Assembly: GCF_900187385.1 (NCBI RefSeq)
Contig: NZ_FYEY01000001.1
Span: 6,014,001-6,078,000, forward strand
Reading direction: 5' to 3'
DNA length: 64,000 nucleotides
From: Streptomyces sp. 2114.4
GTDB taxonomy: Bacteria > Actinomycetota > Actinomycetes > Streptomycetales > Streptomycetaceae
Part shown: positions 62,455 through 64,000 of the stretch, in pieces
Layout: every line of letters begins with the position of its first letter
How positions within the stretch are numbered: the first letter of the stretch is position 1
The notes under the pieces: generated by a model
The model's database searches: none
What the model saw: the letters and a program-made list of their open reading frames with translations, nothing else
Told to the model about the DNA's origin: nothing
Translations under genes and position numbers: made by a program

Positions 62455-63354
62455 GCCCGGACAGCCTTCACGGCACCGCGGGGCTGAAGTTCACCCGCAG
62501 TGACACGATGGTCCGTCACAATTGCTCAATTGCGGGAAAATAGGACATATGGCGGTACTGTGGCCGGGTGAGTCCCTTCGCGCCCCCAGAAGTCCCCTGC
62601 CGGCCTCACGCCCCGTCAGTGGTGTGGCGCCTCGCGCCACCGGGTCGTCCGGCGGACTTCGTGACCCACATCCGGCCACGGTCGGCGCATCTGCCCGCGC
62701 GATGCCGTCCGCGCGCGGAGCCCTCCCGCTAGCGTCTCGCCGACGGGGGCGGCGGCTGTCCGGGCCGGTCCGTGACGGTCCGCTCGCCGCGCAACCCGGT
62801 GCCCCCTCCGCCCCCTCTCGACTTCGATGCGTCGTCCGAGGGTTCCGCGATTGCGTTTATGGAGGGCATCGTGTCGAATGCCCTGTTCCTGCTGCCAGTT
62901 GAACGGGGTCACCGAACGGCTGGATCCAGGCTGGATTATTGACCTTCGATGTATTCCGTTCCGTCGCAACGGGGATTGCCGGCAGGGGCTGGTCCGGCCC
63001 TCAACAGAGGGTTTGGCCGGCGGTCGGCGGCCGCGTCAAGCACCCCTTCGCAATTGACCAAGACGCACCTGTTCGTGATGCGACTCACGCCCCAACCCGC
63101 AGGCGGCACACCGATGTTGTCGGCAACGGGTCTGGCCTGCGGGTATGCGCTCGCGCTGCTGTGCGGCTTCTGTCGCTGATCGAGTAAGGCATATATTTTG
63201 ACGCCCTGTTGTTGCGACCGCTGTCCACAACTCGCCATGCAGCGCGCATTTCTTTCCGATAAAGCGTCAATTCGGGGGTGGGGGGCGATCACCCTTTCGT
63301 GTGCTTTTCACCAAAGACCTCAAGGGTGTTCAGGGTGTCGCCGACAAAAGATGC
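62455..63354. other. Gene-poor region of lower G+C
   Basis: Nine hundred bases without a convincing gene. G+C falls to about 53-57% over 63181-63300, well under the surroundings. Notable elements are two CAATTG direct repeats near 62520, A/T-rich patches at 62535-62550 and 63190-63200, and short frames on both strands (for example 62936-63292 minus) whose composition and codon use are not Streptomyces-like. It could hold a non-coding RNA, a decayed insertion or a long regulatory leader. Confidence 0.6.
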
Positions 63355-64000
63355 GTGAGTACCCTTGCGCACACCATGATGACCGCGGCTCGCCCCGGCG
63401 ACACCGGCCTCGCAGGCCCGGGCGAGCTTGACCGCTACCCCTACGCGAACGCCGCCAACGCCGCGAACGCCAACAACGCAGCCGGCCACGACCGTGCCGA
63501 GCGCGTTTCGCAGGTCTGGGACGGCTCCGAGGCCGACATCGGCCGGGTCGGCCGTCGCGCCGCCGGCAGCCGCGGCCGCGGCCTGCACGGCCAACTCGTC
63601 CAGCAGCTCGGCCAGATGATCGTCTCCGGGGATCTCGGCGCGGACCGCCCGCTCGTCCCCGAGGAGATCGGCCAGCGCTTCGAGGTCTCCCGCACCGTCG
63701 TCCGTGAGTCGCTGCGAGTCCTCGAGGCCAAGGGCCTCGTCAGCGCCCGCCCGAACGTGGGCACCCGGGTGCGCCCGGTCAGCGACTGGAACCTCCTCGA
63801 CCCCGACATCATCGAATGGCGGGCCTACGGACCTCAGCGTGACGACCAGCGGCGTGAGCTCTGCGAGCTGCGCTGGACGATTGAGCCCCTCGCCGCCCGG
63901 CTCGCCGCCGGCCACGGCCGTGAGGACATCCAGCAGCGGCTGGCCGACATGGTCGAGATCATGGGGCACTCCGCGGCCCAGGGCGACACCATGACCTTCT
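63355..64000 (+). CDS. GntR-family transcriptional regulator (FadR subfamily), cut by window end
   Basis: At least 215 residues; the 3' end is outside the window. After a ~70-residue Ala/Asn-rich leader (with AANAANANNAAG), the winged helix is GLHGQLVQQLGQMIVSGDLGADRPLVPEEIGQRFEVSRTVVRESLRVLEAKGLVSARPNVGTRV (shown to describe; motifs PLVPEEIGQRF and VSRTVVRESLRVL). It is followed by the FCD start WNLLDPDIIEWRAYG and ELRWTIEPLAARLAAG. FadR-type members respond to organic acids or sugar acids. GTG 63355 is used; ATG 63376 is an alternative. Confidence 0.85.
   Translation, partial: MSTLAHTMMTAARPGDTGLAGPGELDRYPYANAANAANANNAAGHDRAERVSQVWDGSEADIGRVGRRAAGSRGRGLHGQLVQQLGQMIVSGDLGADRPLVPEEIGQRFEVSRTVVRESLRVLEAKGLVSARPNVGTRVRPVSDWNLLDPDIIEWRAYGPQRDDQRRELCELRWTIEPLAARLAAGHGREDIQQRLADMVEIMGHSAAQGDTMTF

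Noticed and set aside
62936..63292. Minus-strand 118-codon frame in the gene-poor region
   Set aside because: Codon use lacks Streptomyces third-position bias, and there is no ribosome site or family similarity.

Overview
The window is a stretch of Streptomyces core chromosome. The support is very high G+C with strong third-position bias, many GTG/TTG starts, GGAGG-type ribosome sites, and a diagnostic gene order: recA-recX, gluABCD beside a two-component system, miaB/miaA-dapF-rshA-hflX, and lexA/nrdR-nrdJ. No rRNA, tRNA, CRISPR array or intact insertion sequence was seen, and no leucine TTA codon was found by eye in the genes called.

Region by region. (1) 1-4836: a partner-switching signalling patch with PP2C/SpoIIE phosphatases, an RsbW-like ATPase, a STAS anti-anti-sigma factor and a MarR regulator. 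(2) 5227-5981: three very small hydrophobic membrane proteins. (3) 6386-10072: DUF3046, an AI-2E-family permease, recA (LexA box and a DnaA-box-like motif upstream) and recX. (4) 10199-13162, minus strand: a flavin monooxygenase, a 28-residue cysteine-ended leader peptide, cysteine dioxygenase and a rhodanese, in one translationally packed line. (5) 13379-19364: the glutamate ABC transporter gluABCD divergent from a response regulator/histidine kinase pair, with an 11-bp palindrome between them. (6) 19675-29887: cold-shock protein, TAXI binding protein, DoxX, miaB, a LigB-like protein, miaA, dapF and the RelA/SpoT homologue rshA. (7) 30033-34699: an M1 metallopeptidase, hflX and a trypsin-like lipoprotein. 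(8) 34980-41062: a four-gene NRPS-independent (NIS) siderophore cluster with an aminotransferase, two IucA/IucC synthetases and a GNAT acetyltransferase, but no decarboxylase, N-hydroxylase, exporter or iron box in view. (9) 41104-48081: dinG, lexA, nrdR and nrdJ, with a LexA box before lexA and two helically phased NrdR boxes before nrdR. (10) 48298-53506: terD, a YdbC-type protein, a TetR regulator, a histidine phosphatase, an ADP-ribosylglycohydrolase and RNase HII. (11) 53573-62454: a helicase-fragment-like protein, an uncharacterised protein, a RecQ helicase carrying a C-terminal phosphoribosyltransferase-like domain, a DUF4192 protein, a debranching-enzyme-like protein and a Nudix protein with a NrtR-like tail. 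(12) 62455-63354 is a gene-poor stretch of lower G+C, followed by a GntR/FadR regulator cut by the window end.

Together the genes cover DNA damage response (recA, recX, lexA, dinG, recQ, rnhB), dNTP supply (nrdR, nrdJ), tRNA modification (miaA, miaB), glutamate uptake and sensing, sulfur amino acid catabolism, stringent response and stress signalling. Several genes start 6-8 bases after a TANNNT -10 hexamer, which predicts leaderless mRNAs. The least explained items are the stripped-down NIS siderophore cluster, the RecQ-phosphoribosyltransferase fusion with a paired DnaA-box palindrome in its divergent promoter, the cysteine leader peptide, and the palindrome in the gluA-gluR gap.
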